This document shows, piece after piece, positions 39,815 to 40,088 of a stretch of 40,088 nucleotides of DNA. Position numbers and translations under genes: made by a program. Location of the stretch: assembly GCF_937967675.1 (NCBI RefSeq), contig NZ_CALBSN010000184.1, positions 1 to 40,088 on the forward strand. The letters are read 5' to 3'. How positions within the stretch are numbered: the first letter of the stretch is position 1; every line of letters starts with the position of its first letter. The DNA comes from an uncultured Flavobacterium sp. GTDB taxonomy: Bacteria > Bacteroidota > Bacteroidia > Flavobacteriales > Flavobacteriaceae. The notes beneath the pieces were generated by a model. The model was not told the DNA's origin and searched no databases. It saw only the letters and a list, made by a program, of their open reading frames with translations.

Positions 39815-40088
39815 ACACCCCTAAAGTCCCCTCGAGGGGACAATTCTACTATTGAATTATTGTTCTTTTAGTTTTCAGTTGAGTTATTTTATACCCCTGT
39901 TCCCGATAGCTATCGGGACCTCGAGGGGACAATCCTTCTAAGGTGATTTGATTTGTATGGTTTTCAGTTGAATTTGGTGTTTAACCACTAGGTGCACAAG
40001 GAAGGCACTAAGGGCAGTAAGAGTACTAATTTATATGCTTATTTTTATGTATTTCAGTTGGATTATGCTACACCCCTAAAGTCCCCTC
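39815..40088. repeat. Right cluster of the higher-order repeat (A, B, C, A; continues past the window)
   Basis: Modules A (39815-39846, ACACCCCTAAAGTCCCCTCG and on), B (39891-39949), C (39961-40036) and A again (40043-40088, cut by the window). B contains the palindrome TCCCGATAGCTATCGGGA (39901-39918) inserted where the left B has TAGAGTCCCC. All modules run in the same direction as the left cluster. Confidence 0.85.

Noticed and set aside
37455..40088. Composite transposon with the repeat clusters as terminal IS copies
   Set aside because: The clusters are in direct order, contain no transposase and are made of short palindromic modules, not IS ends.

Overview
The window is a 40 kb piece of an AT-rich chromosome from a Bacteroidota bacterium, most likely Flavobacteriaceae and close to Flavobacterium. 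Four things point there: a TonB-type outer-membrane barrel with a CarboxypepD_reg-like N-terminus, a PorV/PorQ-like barrel and an Lnb/DUF4105 protein; repeated -7 boxes of the form TAnnTTTG, often preceding genes without a visible Shine-Dalgarno; family-specific proteins (DUF4369, DUF2805/TIGR03643, COG2509, CpsB/Wzc/Wza); and short dispersed repeats of the kind common in Flavobacterium intergenic DNA. Most genes were identified by reading motifs and from memory of the families. No database search was run.

Layout. Positions 1-9.3 kb hold ordinary genes: argS (partial), an outer-membrane beta-barrel protein, a FabH-type ketoacyl-ACP synthase, an ABC ATPase, htpG, a DUF2721 membrane protein, an EamA exporter and an AlkB-like dioxygenase. 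Positions 9.4-12.8 kb hold two tandem DUF2805/TIGR03643 paralogues, an M61 peptidase lipoprotein and a DUF4369 lipoprotein. Positions 12.9-16 kb are read leftward: idi, queD, bcp, manA, a small conserved protein and tRNA-Thr(UGU). Positions 16-24.5 kb hold a cold-shock protein with a basic extension, a COG2509 flavoprotein, DUF983, recQ and an envelope cluster kdsD-tatC-CMD-lptB. Positions 24.7-29.5 kb hold a GH25 lysozyme and pssA (overlapping stop/start), a broken zeta-toxin-like gene that overlaps a 50-aa ORF, a PorV/PorQ-like barrel and an Lnb-like protein. Positions 29.5-37.3 kb carry a LytTR regulator with a degenerate receiver, a frameshifted outer-membrane protein, and an exopolysaccharide block: the CpsB phosphatase converging on the Wzc kinase, then Wza, a DegT aminotransferase and a 5'-truncated sugar transferase.

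The right end (37.4-40.1 kb) is the accessory part. A higher-order array of dispersed repeats, with a CTCGAG-centred palindrome as one module, is interrupted by a cassette of about 1.95 kb. The cassette holds two leftward genes of unknown function: a 352-aa helical protein and a 105-aa protein with an HTH/excisionase-like N-terminus. Their promoters share a 13-bp core, and upstream lies a tandem array of six 11-bp iteron-like units. This unit is the best candidate here for an undescribed system.

Decay is concentrated on the right side: two in-frame stops in the zeta-like gene, a one-base loss in an A8 tract of an outer-membrane gene, and loss of the membrane anchor of the sugar transferase.
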